Shown in pieces: positions 12,701-24,600 of a DNA stretch of 64,000 nucleotides; positions within the stretch are counted from its first letter, which is position 1; each line of letters starts with the position of its first letter. The notes below the pieces were generated by a model. The model saw nothing but the letters and a program-made list of their open reading frames with translations, was not told the DNA's origin and made no database searches. The translations under genes and the position numbers were made by a program. The DNA comes from Owenia fusiformis (taxonomy: Eukaryota > Annelida > Polychaeta > Sabellida > Oweniidae), in NCBI GenBank assembly GCA_903813345.2, contig CAIIXF020000003.1, positions 18,302,931-18,366,930 on the forward strand. The letters are read 5' to 3'.

Positions 12701-15700
12701 GTAGTTGGTGGGAAATTAGGTCAAATCCCGATCTGGGTCAAAGGTCGAAATCTAGGTCGAAATCTGCATTTCCGCTATTTTGGCCTCTCGAGCCTCCTTA
12801 AGAAGTCAAAATCGGAGGAAAACTAGCTGGTCGGAAAGACAGTTTTCCGAGCATTAAAAAAACAGTGAACCAAATTGAAATCCGACCATTAGTTATCGAG
12901 ATATACGCGTTTGAAGTTCGCGTACGGGCCACCGTTGCCGTATATCTAGACGGCACGAATACACTTGGTATACGTATCTCTGCGAACAACAGACATTTGA
13001 AAGAAAATAGGCCCGAACGATGACTAGAGCATTTCTAAAACAACGATTCCCTTCGTCAAACTAACGATTGCGGAATGTAGAACGACGCGTACGCTGCTCG
13101 AATCTACGTCGAAAGCTCTATATAGACGTCTGGAAGGCCTATTTTTTGAAGGACTATTTTTTGACCTCGACGGATCCGCGAAGCACGAGCCAGGCATTCT
13201 CCCCAACTACCTCCCTAGATTCCCCGTCCTTTAATCGACCATTATAGGCCCTCAGAGCGTCCGTAGAGCCATTTCCCTCTATACGCGTATGGCCGAATCC
13301 TATTATAATTTTTGCTTTTGTATGTGCAAAAGCAAAAATTTTTCTGTACACACGTTCTCATCAACGAGAGAAATCTGGATAAATCTACTCATACACGTTG
13401 TTAGGGGGCTAGGCGTAGTTGGTGGGAAATTAGGTCAAATCCCGATCTGGGTCAAAGGTCGAAATCTAGGTCGAAATCTGCATTTCCGCTATTTTGGCCT
13501 CTCGAGCCTCCTTAAGAAGTCAAAATCGGAGGAAAACTAGCTGGTCGGAAAGACAGTTTTCCGAGCATTAAAAAAACAGTGAACCAAATTGAAATCCGAC
13601 CATTAGTTATCGAGATATACGCGTTTGAAGTTCGCGTACGGGCCACCGTTGCCGTATATCTAGACGGCACGAATACACTTGGTATACGTATCTCTGCGAA
13701 CAACAGACATTTGAAAGAAAATAGGCCCGAACGATGACTAGAGCATTTCTAAAACAACGATTCCCTTCGTCAAACTAACGATTGCGGAATGTAGAACGAC
13801 GCGTACGCTGCTCGAATCTACGTCGAAAGCTCTATATAGACGTCTGGAAGGCCTATTTTTTGAAGGACTATTTTTTGACCTCGACGGATCCGCGAAGCAC
13901 GAGCCAGGCATTCTCCCCAACTACCTCCCTAGATTCCCCGTCCTTTAATCGACCATTATAGGCCCTCAGAGCGTCCGTAGAGCCATTTCCCTCTATACGC
14001 GTATGGCCGAATCCTATTATAATTTTTGCTTTTGTATGTGCAAAAGCAAAAATTTTTCTGTACACACGTTCTCATCAACGAGAGAAATCTGGATAAATCT
14101 ACTCATACACGTTGTTAGGGGGCTAGGCGTAGTTGGTGGGAAATTAGGTCAAATCCCGATCTGGGTCAAAGGTCGAAATCTAGGTCGAAATCTGCATTTC
14201 CGCTATTTTGGCCTCTCGAGCCTCCTTAAGAAGTCAAAATCGGAGGAAAACTAGCTGGTCGGAAAGACAGTTTTCCGAGCATTAAAAAAACAGTGAACCA
14301 AATTGAAATCCGACCATTAGTTATCGAGATATACGCGTTTGAAGTTCGCGTACGGGCCACCGTTGCCGTATATCTAGACGGCACGAATACACTTGGTATA
14401 CGTATCTCTGCGAACAACAGACATTTGAAAGAAAATAGGCCCGAACGATGACTAGAGCATTTCTAAAACAACGATTCCCTTCGTCAAACTAACGATTGCG
14501 GAATGTAGAACGACGCGTACGCTGCTCGAATCTACGTCGAAAGCTCTATATAGACGTCTGGAAGGCCTATTTTTTGAAGGACTATTTTTTGACCTCGACG
14601 GATCCGCGAAGCACGAGCCAGGCATTCTCCCCAACTACCTCCCTAGATTCCCCGTCCTTTAATCGACCATTATAGGCCCTCAGAGCGTCCGTAGAGCCAT
14701 TTCCCTCTATACGCGTATGGCCGAATCCTATTATAATTTTTGCTTTTGTATGTGCAAAAGCAAAAATTTTTCTGTACACACGTTCTCATCAACGAGAGAA
14801 ATCTGGATAAATCTACTCATACACGTTGTTAGGGGGCTAGGCGTAGTTGGTGGGAAATTAGGTCAAATCCCGATCTGGGTCAAAGGTCGAAATCTAGGTC
14901 GAAATCTGCATTTCCGCTATTTTGGCCTCTCGAGCCTCCTTAAGAAGTCAAAATCGGAGGAAAACTAGCTGGTCGGAAAGACAGTTTTCCGAGCATTAAA
15001 AAAACAGTGAACCAAATTGAAATCCGACCATTAGTTATCGAGATATACGCGTTTGAAGTTCGCGTACGGGCCACCGTTGCCGTATATCTAGACGGCACGA
15101 ATACACTTGGTATACGTATCTCTGCGAACAACAGACATTTGAAAGAAAATAGGCCCGAACGATGACTAGAGCATTTCTAAAACAACGATTCCCTTCGTCA
15201 AACTAACGATTGCGGAATGTAGAACGACGCGTACGCTGCTCGAATCTACGTCGAAAGCTCTATATAGACGTCTGGAAGGCCTATTTTTTGAAGGACTATT
15301 TTTTGACCTCGACGGATCCGCGAAGCACGAGCCAGGCATTCTCCCCAACTACCTCCCTAGATTCCCCGTCCTTTAATCGACCATTATAGGCCCTCAGAGC
15401 GTCCGTAGAGCCATTTCCCTCTATACGCGTATGGCCGAATCCTATTATAATTTTTGCTTTTGTATGTGCAAAAGCAAAAATTTTTCTGTACACACGTTCT
15501 CATCAACGAGAGAAATCTGGATAAATCTACTCATACACGTTGTTAGGGGGCTAGGCGTAGTTGGTGGGAAATTAGGTCAAATCCCGATCTGGGTCAAAGG
15601 TCGAAATCTAGGTCGAAATCTGCATTTCCGCTATTTTGGCCTCTCGAGCCTCCTTAAGAAGTCAAAATCGGAGGAAAACTAGCTGGTCGGAAAGACAGTT

Positions 15701-16876
15701 TTCCGAGCATTAAAAAAACAGTGAACCAAATTGAAATCCGACCATTAGTTATCGAGATATACGCGTTTGAAGTTCGCGTACGGGCCACCGTTGCCGTATA
15801 TCTAGACGGCACGAATACACTTGGTATACGTATCTCTGCGAACAACAGACATTTGAAAGAAAATAGGCCCGAACGATGACTAGAGCATTTCTAAAACAAC
15901 GATTCCCTTCGTCAAACTAACGATTGCGGAATGTAGAACGACGCGTACGCTGCTCGAATCTACGTCGAAAGCTCTATATAGACGTCTGGAAGGCCTATTT
16001 TTTGAAGGACTATTTTTTGACCTCGACGGATCCGCGAAGCACGAGCCAGGCATTCTCCCCAACTACCTCCCTAGATTCCCCGTCCTTTAATCGACCATTA
16101 TAGGCCCTCAGAGCGTCCGTAGAGCCATTTCCCTCTATACGCGTATGGCCGAATCCTATTATAATTTTTGCTTTTGTATGTGCAAAAGCAAAAATTTTTC
16201 TGTACACACGTTCTCATCAACGAGAGAAATCTGGATAAATCTACTCATACACGTTGTTAGGGGGCTAGGCGTAGTTGGTGGGAAATTAGGTCAAATCCCG
16301 ATCTGGGTCAAAGGTCGAAATCTAGGTCGAAATCTGCATTTCCGCTATTTTGGCCTCTCGAGCCTCCTTAAGAAGTCAAAATCGGAGGAAAACTAGCTGG
16401 TCGGAAAGACAGTTTTCCGAGCATTAAAAAAACAGTGAACCAAATTGAAATCCGACCATTAGTTATCGAGATATACGCGTTTGAAGTTCGCGTACGGGCC
16501 ACCGTTGCCGTATATCTAGACGGCACGAATACACTTGGTATACGTATCTCTGCGAACAACAGACATTTGAAAGAAAATAGGCCCGAACGATGACTAGAGC
16601 ATTTCTAAAACAACGATTCCCTTCGTCAAACTAACGATTGCGGAATGTAGAACGACGCGTACGCTGCTCGAATCTACGTCGAAAGCTCTATATAGACGTC
16701 TGGAAGGCCTATTTTTTGAAGGACTATTTTTTGACCTCGACGGATCCGCGAAGCACGAGCCAGGCATTCTCCCCAACTACCTCCCTAGATTCCCCGTCCT
16801 TTAATCGACCATTATAGGCCCTCAGAGCGTCCGTAGAGCCATTTCCCTCTATACGCGTATGGCCGAATCCTATTAT

Positions 16877-16905
16877 TAGACTCCAGATTGAAAATCTGGA
16901 GTCTA
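16877..16905 (+). other. 5' terminal hairpin of spacer 1 element
   Basis: The arms TAGACTCCAGATT (16877-16889) and AATCTGGAGTCTA (16893-16905) are perfectly complementary around loop GAA. The right-arm sequence AATCTGGAGTCT returns as a direct copy near the 3' end (18612 onward). The left arm and the 3' tail therefore form a subterminal inverted repeat. Confidence 0.9.
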
Positions 16906-16923
16906 TTGCTTTTGCCAGTTTTC

Positions 16924-16943
16924 TTATTATTATTATTATTATT
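16924..16943 (+). repeat. (TTA)n microsatellite near the element 5' end
   Basis: A run of TTA triplets follows the TTGCTTTTGCCAGTTTTC stretch after the 5' hairpin. The same position in other family members is interrupted by nested copies of the family, so this microsatellite seems to be a favoured insertion target. Confidence 0.9.
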
Positions 16944-17052
16944 CTTTCTTTGCCAGTTTTCTCAGCAACTAGAAGGACTTACTAAAATCTGCTAACATAG
17001 TCAGCTGGGTAATGAGACCTAGTTTCTGGGAAATTAGGTCAAATGTTTATCT

Positions 17053-17065
17053 AGGTCAAAGGTCA
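17053..17065 (+). promoter_or_regulatory. Perfect DR1 motif in the element head
   Basis: AGGTCA, A, AGGTCA is a perfect direct repeat with 1-bp spacing. The same motif occurs in each other element head: 34596-34608 (spacer T), 36280-36292, 38014-38026, 42007-42019, 43691-43703, 45425-45437, 60938-60950 and 63243-63255. It is followed by further TAGGTCAAAT copies. Nuclear-receptor binding is only a possibility. Confidence 0.35.
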
Positions 17066-17535
17066 AGAACTAGGTCAAATCGTGTGTTTTCACTATTTTA
17101 CAAGTTTTCTCAGTCGTCCTTCGGTATTTTTGCTCCGGGTTTTTTTCATCATGTTCCTTAGAAAAAAAGCTAATTCCGTAAGGCAAATCGTTTTTTGATT
17201 ACTCTTACCGATTTTGAGATATGGCGTCCAAAAAGTAGGTCAGAACATAAAAAGTTCTCCAAAGTCAACGTGTGAGTTATCAAATAAGTGTAGAATTATC
17301 TCAGGAATCCGAATCTGCAAACAAAAATTTGATCCGACATCCCGTTCGGAAGTTATAGCCTTTTGAAATCTCAAAAATCGGTAAATTTGGTGCCTATGTT
17401 AAGTCAATGGGAAAAAAGACTTTTTCGAAGTGTAAAATACAAGATGTAGACTGAGTACAGCTTAACATAATGAATGCTTATAAAACAAGGGGACCTCAAA
17501 AGCTACATAGCTTCAAAATTTGGACACCAAAATGC

Positions 17536-18540
17536 CTAGGTCAAAATCTAGGTCAAATTCATAGTTTTTCCTTATTTTTACGATTCTGACACTACACTTT
17601 AATAATTTGCTTCAAAATTTTGTATACAGGTAGCAAAGAGTGTGCTCATAGTGTTAGCCTTTTGCCGTCAGAAAGTATTTTTACCCACTTTTGAGATATG
17701 GTGTCCGTAAAGTAGGTCAAAATAAAAAGTTCTCCAGATCCAACGTATGAGTTATGAATTAAGGGTAGAATTTTCTCAGGAATCCGAATCTGCAAACTAA
17801 ATTTCGATCCGACTTCCGTGTCGGAAGTTATGACGTGTCCAAAAAGTAGGTCAAAATAAAAAATTTCCAAATTTAACGTATGAGTTATGAATTAGGGGTA
17901 AAATTTTGTCAGGAATCTGAATCTGCAAATTAAATTTCGATCCGACTTCCGGTTCGAAAGTTATGGCGTTTTGAAAGCTCAAAAGTCGCTAAATTTGGTG
18001 CCCCATGTTATGTCAATGAGAAAAAGGATTTTTTGAAGTGTAAAATACCAGATATAGACTGAGTACAGCTTAATATTCTGAAAGCCTATAAAAGGAGGGG
18101 ACCTCGTAGGCTATCTAGCTTTAAAATTTGGACGCAAAAATGCCTTGGTCAAAATCTAGGTCAAATTCATAGTTTTTCCTTATTTTTGCGATTCTGACAT
18201 TACACTTTAAGGATTTGCTTAAAAATTTTGTATACAGGTAGCAAAGAGTGTGCTTATAGTGTTAGCCTTCTGCCGTCAGAAAGTTTTTTGACCCACTTTT
18301 GAGATATGGTGTCCGAAATGTAGGTCAAAATAAAAAAATCTCCAAATTTAATGTATGAGTTATGAATTAAGGGTAGAATTTTCTCAGGAATCAGAATCTT
18401 TAAATCAAATTTCGAACTTACTTCTGGTTAGATAGGTATAGCGGTTTGAAGTCTCGAAAAGTCGATATGATGATATCCCCATGTTAAGCTAATAGAGTCG
18501 AAGATAGCCTTCTTAAAAGTTGTCTAAATGTCTATATTCT
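17536..18540 (+). repeat. Two tandem internal modules, about 608-bp period
   Basis: The anchor CTAGGTCAAAATCTAGGTCA at 17536 recurs, as a CTTGGTCA variant, at 18144, giving a 608-bp period. Both copies then show TTTTTCCTTATTTTT, GTATACAGGTAGCAAAGAGT, TTGCCGTCAGAAAG, CCACTTTTGAGATATGG and AAGTAGGTCAAAATAAA in that order. The second copy is incomplete and passes into the 3' tail. This is non-coding repeat sequence with many stops in all frames. Confidence 0.85.
17712..17979 (+). repeat. 134-bp sub-repeat, two copies
   Basis: GTAGGTCAAAATAAAA at 17712 recurs at 17846. Each copy continues through AACGTATGAGTTATGAATTA, GGTAGAATTTT, AGGAATC and CGATCCGACTTCCG. The same 134-bp step is present at 35253/35387 and 36939/37073. 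It explains why modules here are about 608 bp while those of spacer 4 are about 475 bp. Confidence 0.8.
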
Positions 18541-18600
18541 AGCTGACTCAGCTTATTTTGAATGACTCAGCTTACAAGTTCTGGATGACTCAGCTTAAAC
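18541..18600 (+). repeat. Degenerate TGACTCAGCTTA repeats before the 3' end
   Basis: Three copies of TGACTCAGCTTA lie at about 20-bp spacing. The first is embedded in the 11-bp GCTGACTCAGC, which is the core of the MAF/AP-1 type site. The same block occurs at 36052-36100 and 43463-43511. Other family members have a longer, regular CTACYTACTCAG minisatellite at this position. Confidence 0.7.
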
Positions 18601-18611
18601 AAAGTTTAAAT

Positions 18612-18651
18612 CTGGAGTCTTAAATTGAACTTGTTCAATTTACATGTCTAG
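18612..18651 (+). other. 3' terminus of spacer 1 element: hairpin plus CTAG
   Basis: TCTGGAGTCT is followed by a 10-bp hairpin, TAAATTGAAC and GTTCAATTTA around TT (18621-18642), then CATGT and CTAG (18648-18651). A hairpin a few bases upstream of a CTRR end is a known hallmark of rolling-circle transposons; here the gap is 5 nt. Array 2 starts one T later. Confidence 0.8.
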
Positions 18652-18652
18652 T

Positions 18653-21600
18653 AATTTTTGCTTTTGTATGTGCAAAAGCAAAAATTTTTCTGTACACACG
18701 TTCTCATCAACGAGAGAAATCTGGATAAATCTACTCATACACGTTGTTAGGGGGCTAGGCGTAGTTGGTGGGAAATTAGGTCAAATCCCGATCTGGGTCA
18801 AAGGTCGAAATCTAGGTCGAAATCTGCATTTCCGCTATTTTGGCCTCTCGAGCCTCCTTAAGAAGTCAAAATCGGAGGAAAACTAGCTGGTCGGAAAGAC
18901 AGTTTTCCGAGCATTAAAAAAACAGTGAACCAAATTGAAATCCGACCATTAGTTATCGAGATATACGCGTTTGAAGTTCGCGTACGGGCCACCGTTGCCG
19001 TATATCTAGACGGCACGAATACACTTGGTATACGTATCTCTGCGAACAACAGACATTTGAAAGAAAATAGGCCCGAACGATGACTAGAGCATTTCTAAAA
19101 CAACGATTCCCTTCGTCAAACTAACGATTGCGGAATGTAGAACGACGCGTACGCTGCTCGAATCTACGTCGAAAGCTCTATATAGACGTCTGGAAGGCCT
19201 ATTTTTTGAAGGACTATTTTTTGACCTCGACGGATCCGCGAAGCACGAGCCAGGCATTCTCCCCAACTACCTCCCTAGATTCCCCGTCCTTTAATCGACC
19301 ATTATAGGCCCTCAGAGCGTCCGTAGAGCCATTTCCCTCTATACGCGTATGGCCGAATCCTATTATAATTTTTGCTTTTGTATGTGCAAAAGCAAAAATT
19401 TTTCTGTACACACGTTCTCATCAACGAGAGAAATCTGGATAAATCTACTCATACACGTTGTTAGGGGGCTAGGCGTAGTTGGTGGGAAATTAGGTCAAAT
19501 CCCGATCTGGGTCAAAGGTCGAAATCTAGGTCGAAATCTGCATTTCCGCTATTTTGGCCTCTCGAGCCTCCTTAAGAAGTCAAAATCGGAGGAAAACTAG
19601 CTGGTCGGAAAGACAGTTTTCCGAGCATTAAAAAAACAGTGAACCAAATTGAAATCCGACCATTAGTTATCGAGATATACGCGTTTGAAGTTCGCGTACG
19701 GGCCACCGTTGCCGTATATCTAGACGGCACGAATACACTTGGTATACGTATCTCTGCGAACAACAGACATTTGAAAGAAAATAGGCCCGAACGATGACTA
19801 GAGCATTTCTAAAACAACGATTCCCTTCGTCAAACTAACGATTGCGGAATGTAGAACGACGCGTACGCTGCTCGAATCTACGTCGAAAGCTCTATATAGA
19901 CGTCTGGAAGGCCTATTTTTTGAAGGACTATTTTTTGACCTCGACGGATCCGCGAAGCACGAGCCAGGCATTCTCCCCAACTACCTCCCTAGATTCCCCG
20001 TCCTTTAATCGACCATTATAGGCCCTCAGAGCGTCCGTAGAGCCATTTCCCTCTATACGCGTATGGCCGAATCCTATTATAATTTTTGCTTTTGTATGTG
20101 CAAAAGCAAAAATTTTTCTGTACACACGTTCTCATCAACGAGAGAAATCTGGATAAATCTACTCATACACGTTGTTAGGGGGCTAGGCGTAGTTGGTGGG
20201 AAATTAGGTCAAATCCCGATCTGGGTCAAAGGTCGAAATCTAGGTCGAAATCTGCATTTCCGCTATTTTGGCCTCTCGAGCCTCCTTAAGAAGTCAAAAT
20301 CGGAGGAAAACTAGCTGGTCGGAAAGACAGTTTTCCGAGCATTAAAAAAACAGTGAACCAAATTGAAATCCGACCATTAGTTATCGAGATATACGCGTTT
20401 GAAGTTCGCGTACGGGCCACCGTTGCCGTATATCTAGACGGCACGAATACACTTGGTATACGTATCTCTGCGAACAACAGACATTTGAAAGAAAATAGGC
20501 CCGAACGATGACTAGAGCATTTCTAAAACAACGATTCCCTTCGTCAAACTAACGATTGCGGAATGTAGAACGACGCGTACGCTGCTCGAATCTACGTCGA
20601 AAGCTCTATATAGACGTCTGGAAGGCCTATTTTTTGAAGGACTATTTTTTGACCTCGACGGATCCGCGAAGCACGAGCCAGGCATTCTCCCCAACTACCT
20701 CCCTAGATTCCCCGTCCTTTAATCGACCATTATAGGCCCTCAGAGCGTCCGTAGAGCCATTTCCCTCTATACGCGTATGGCCGAATCCTATTATAATTTT
20801 TGCTTTTGTATGTGCAAAAGCAAAAATTTTTCTGTACACACGTTCTCATCAACGAGAGAAATCTGGATAAATCTACTCATACACGTTGTTAGGGGGCTAG
20901 GCGTAGTTGGTGGGAAATTAGGTCAAATCCCGATCTGGGTCAAAGGTCGAAATCTAGGTCGAAATCTGCATTTCCGCTATTTTGGCCTCTCGAGCCTCCT
21001 TAAGAAGTCAAAATCGGAGGAAAACTAGCTGGTCGGAAAGACAGTTTTCCGAGCATTAAAAAAACAGTGAACCAAATTGAAATCCGACCATTAGTTATCG
21101 AGATATACGCGTTTGAAGTTCGCGTACGGGCCACCGTTGCCGTATATCTAGACGGCACGAATACACTTGGTATACGTATCTCTGCGAACAACAGACATTT
21201 GAAAGAAAATAGGCCCGAACGATGACTAGAGCATTTCTAAAACAACGATTCCCTTCGTCAAACTAACGATTGCGGAATGTAGAACGACGCGTACGCTGCT
21301 CGAATCTACGTCGAAAGCTCTATATAGACGTCTGGAAGGCCTATTTTTTGAAGGACTATTTTTTGACCTCGACGGATCCGCGAAGCACGAGCCAGGCATT
21401 CTCCCCAACTACCTCCCTAGATTCCCCGTCCTTTAATCGACCATTATAGGCCCTCAGAGCGTCCGTAGAGCCATTTCCCTCTATACGCGTATGGCCGAAT
21501 CCTATTATAATTTTTGCTTTTGTATGTGCAAAAGCAAAAATTTTTCTGTACACACGTTCTCATCAACGAGAGAAATCTGGATAAATCTACTCATACACGT

Positions 21601-24600
21601 TGTTAGGGGGCTAGGCGTAGTTGGTGGGAAATTAGGTCAAATCCCGATCTGGGTCAAAGGTCGAAATCTAGGTCGAAATCTGCATTTCCGCTATTTTGGC
21701 CTCTCGAGCCTCCTTAAGAAGTCAAAATCGGAGGAAAACTAGCTGGTCGGAAAGACAGTTTTCCGAGCATTAAAAAAACAGTGAACCAAATTGAAATCCG
21801 ACCATTAGTTATCGAGATATACGCGTTTGAAGTTCGCGTACGGGCCACCGTTGCCGTATATCTAGACGGCACGAATACACTTGGTATACGTATCTCTGCG
21901 AACAACAGACATTTGAAAGAAAATAGGCCCGAACGATGACTAGAGCATTTCTAAAACAACGATTCCCTTCGTCAAACTAACGATTGCGGAATGTAGAACG
22001 ACGCGTACGCTGCTCGAATCTACGTCGAAAGCTCTATATAGACGTCTGGAAGGCCTATTTTTTGAAGGACTATTTTTTGACCTCGACGGATCCGCGAAGC
22101 ACGAGCCAGGCATTCTCCCCAACTACCTCCCTAGATTCCCCGTCCTTTAATCGACCATTATAGGCCCTCAGAGCGTCCGTAGAGCCATTTCCCTCTATAC
22201 GCGTATGGCCGAATCCTATTATAATTTTTGCTTTTGTATGTGCAAAAGCAAAAATTTTTCTGTACACACGTTCTCATCAACGAGAGAAATCTGGATAAAT
22301 CTACTCATACACGTTGTTAGGGGGCTAGGCGTAGTTGGTGGGAAATTAGGTCAAATCCCGATCTGGGTCAAAGGTCGAAATCTAGGTCGAAATCTGCATT
22401 TCCGCTATTTTGGCCTCTCGAGCCTCCTTAAGAAGTCAAAATCGGAGGAAAACTAGCTGGTCGGAAAGACAGTTTTCCGAGCATTAAAAAAACAGTGAAC
22501 CAAATTGAAATCCGACCATTAGTTATCGAGATATACGCGTTTGAAGTTCGCGTACGGGCCACCGTTGCCGTATATCTAGACGGCACGAATACACTTGGTA
22601 TACGTATCTCTGCGAACAACAGACATTTGAAAGAAAATAGGCCCGAACGATGACTAGAGCATTTCTAAAACAACGATTCCCTTCGTCAAACTAACGATTG
22701 CGGAATGTAGAACGACGCGTACGCTGCTCGAATCTACGTCGAAAGCTCTATATAGACGTCTGGAAGGCCTATTTTTTGAAGGACTATTTTTTGACCTCGA
22801 CGGATCCGCGAAGCACGAGCCAGGCATTCTCCCCAACTACCTCCCTAGATTCCCCGTCCTTTAATCGACCATTATAGGCCCTCAGAGCGTCCGTAGAGCC
22901 ATTTCCCTCTATACGCGTATGGCCGAATCCTATTATAATTTTTGCTTTTGTATGTGCAAAAGCAAAAATTTTTCTGTACACACGTTCTCATCAACGAGAG
23001 AAATCTGGATAAATCTACTCATACACGTTGTTAGGGGGCTAGGCGTAGTTGGTGGGAAATTAGGTCAAATCCCGATCTGGGTCAAAGGTCGAAATCTAGG
23101 TCGAAATCTGCATTTCCGCTATTTTGGCCTCTCGAGCCTCCTTAAGAAGTCAAAATCGGAGGAAAACTAGCTGGTCGGAAAGACAGTTTTCCGAGCATTA
23201 AAAAAACAGTGAACCAAATTGAAATCCGACCATTAGTTATCGAGATATACGCGTTTGAAGTTCGCGTACGGGCCACCGTTGCCGTATATCTAGACGGCAC
23301 GAATACACTTGGTATACGTATCTCTGCGAACAACAGACATTTGAAAGAAAATAGGCCCGAACGATGACTAGAGCATTTCTAAAACAACGATTCCCTTCGT
23401 CAAACTAACGATTGCGGAATGTAGAACGACGCGTACGCTGCTCGAATCTACGTCGAAAGCTCTATATAGACGTCTGGAAGGCCTATTTTTTGAAGGACTA
23501 TTTTTTGACCTCGACGGATCCGCGAAGCACGAGCCAGGCATTCTCCCCAACTACCTCCCTAGATTCCCCGTCCTTTAATCGACCATTATAGGCCCTCAGA
23601 GCGTCCGTAGAGCCATTTCCCTCTATACGCGTATGGCCGAATCCTATTATAATTTTTGCTTTTGTATGTGCAAAAGCAAAAATTTTTCTGTACACACGTT
23701 CTCATCAACGAGAGAAATCTGGATAAATCTACTCATACACGTTGTTAGGGGGCTAGGCGTAGTTGGTGGGAAATTAGGTCAAATCCCGATCTGGGTCAAA
23801 GGTCGAAATCTAGGTCGAAATCTGCATTTCCGCTATTTTGGCCTCTCGAGCCTCCTTAAGAAGTCAAAATCGGAGGAAAACTAGCTGGTCGGAAAGACAG
23901 TTTTCCGAGCATTAAAAAAACAGTGAACCAAATTGAAATCCGACCATTAGTTATCGAGATATACGCGTTTGAAGTTCGCGTACGGGCCACCGTTGCCGTA
24001 TATCTAGACGGCACGAATACACTTGGTATACGTATCTCTGCGAACAACAGACATTTGAAAGAAAATAGGCCCGAACGATGACTAGAGCATTTCTAAAACA
24101 ACGATTCCCTTCGTCAAACTAACGATTGCGGAATGTAGAACGACGCGTACGCTGCTCGAATCTACGTCGAAAGCTCTATATAGACGTCTGGAAGGCCTAT
24201 TTTTTGAAGGACTATTTTTTGACCTCGACGGATCCGCGAAGCACGAGCCAGGCATTCTCCCCAACTACCTCCCTAGATTCCCCGTCCTTTAATCGACCAT
24301 TATAGGCCCTCAGAGCGTCCGTAGAGCCATTTCCCTCTATACGCGTATGGCCGAATCCTATTATAATTTTTGCTTTTGTATGTGCAAAAGCAAAAATTTT
24401 TCTGTACACACGTTCTCATCAACGAGAGAAATCTGGATAAATCTACTCATACACGTTGTTAGGGGGCTAGGCGTAGTTGGTGGGAAATTAGGTCAAATCC
24501 CGATCTGGGTCAAAGGTCGAAATCTAGGTCGAAATCTGCATTTCCGCTATTTTGGCCTCTCGAGCCTCCTTAAGAAGTCAAAATCGGAGGAAAACTAGCT

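Larger units (their letters stand above)
1..16876 (+). repeat. Satellite array 1: 23 whole 714-bp monomers plus a 454-bp partial
   Basis: The same 714-bp sequence repeats head to tail with no change of register. Position 1 corresponds to monomer base 261, so the window begins inside a monomer. Whole monomers run from 455 to 16876, which is exactly 23 x 714. Every copy I compared was identical, and the same conceptual translations recur at 714-bp steps throughout. The array stops at CCTATTAT, the monomer's last bases, where spacer 1 begins with its 5' hairpin. Short open frames recur in each copy but nothing marks them as genes. Identity this high implies very recent amplification or strong homogenisation. 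A copy-number error in assembly cannot be excluded from sequence alone. Confidence 0.98.
16877..18651 (+). mobile_element. Spacer 1: complete Helitron-like non-autonomous element, about 1775 bp
   Basis: The element begins with a 5' hairpin and ends with a 3' hairpin plus CTAG. It sits exactly between two monomers, and its removal restores CCTATTAT followed by AATTTTTG, with one ambiguous T at 18652. There is no target-site duplication. Inside are a TTA microsatellite (16924-16943), a head containing GGGAAATTAGGTCAAAT (17028-17044) and a perfect DR1 motif (17053-17065), and two internal modules anchored at 17536 and 18144. A degenerate TGACTCAGCTTA block precedes the tail. No long reading frame or Rep/helicase motif is present, so it would be non-autonomous. 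The 3' end and lack of duplication fit Helitron/Helentron relatives; the absence of a 5' TC argues against a canonical Helitron. Confidence 0.75.

Noticed and set aside
1-16876. Ribosomal intergenic spacer or tandem RNA gene array
   Set aside because: No rRNA, 5S, snRNA or tRNA core motifs were recognised in the 714-bp unit. The TATA-like palindrome TCTATATAGA at 265-274 alone is not enough to call a promoter.
16877-18651. LTR retrotransposon or DNA transposon with target duplication
   Set aside because: There are no long direct terminal repeats, no tRNA primer site or polypurine tract, no coding remnants and no target duplication at the monomer junction.
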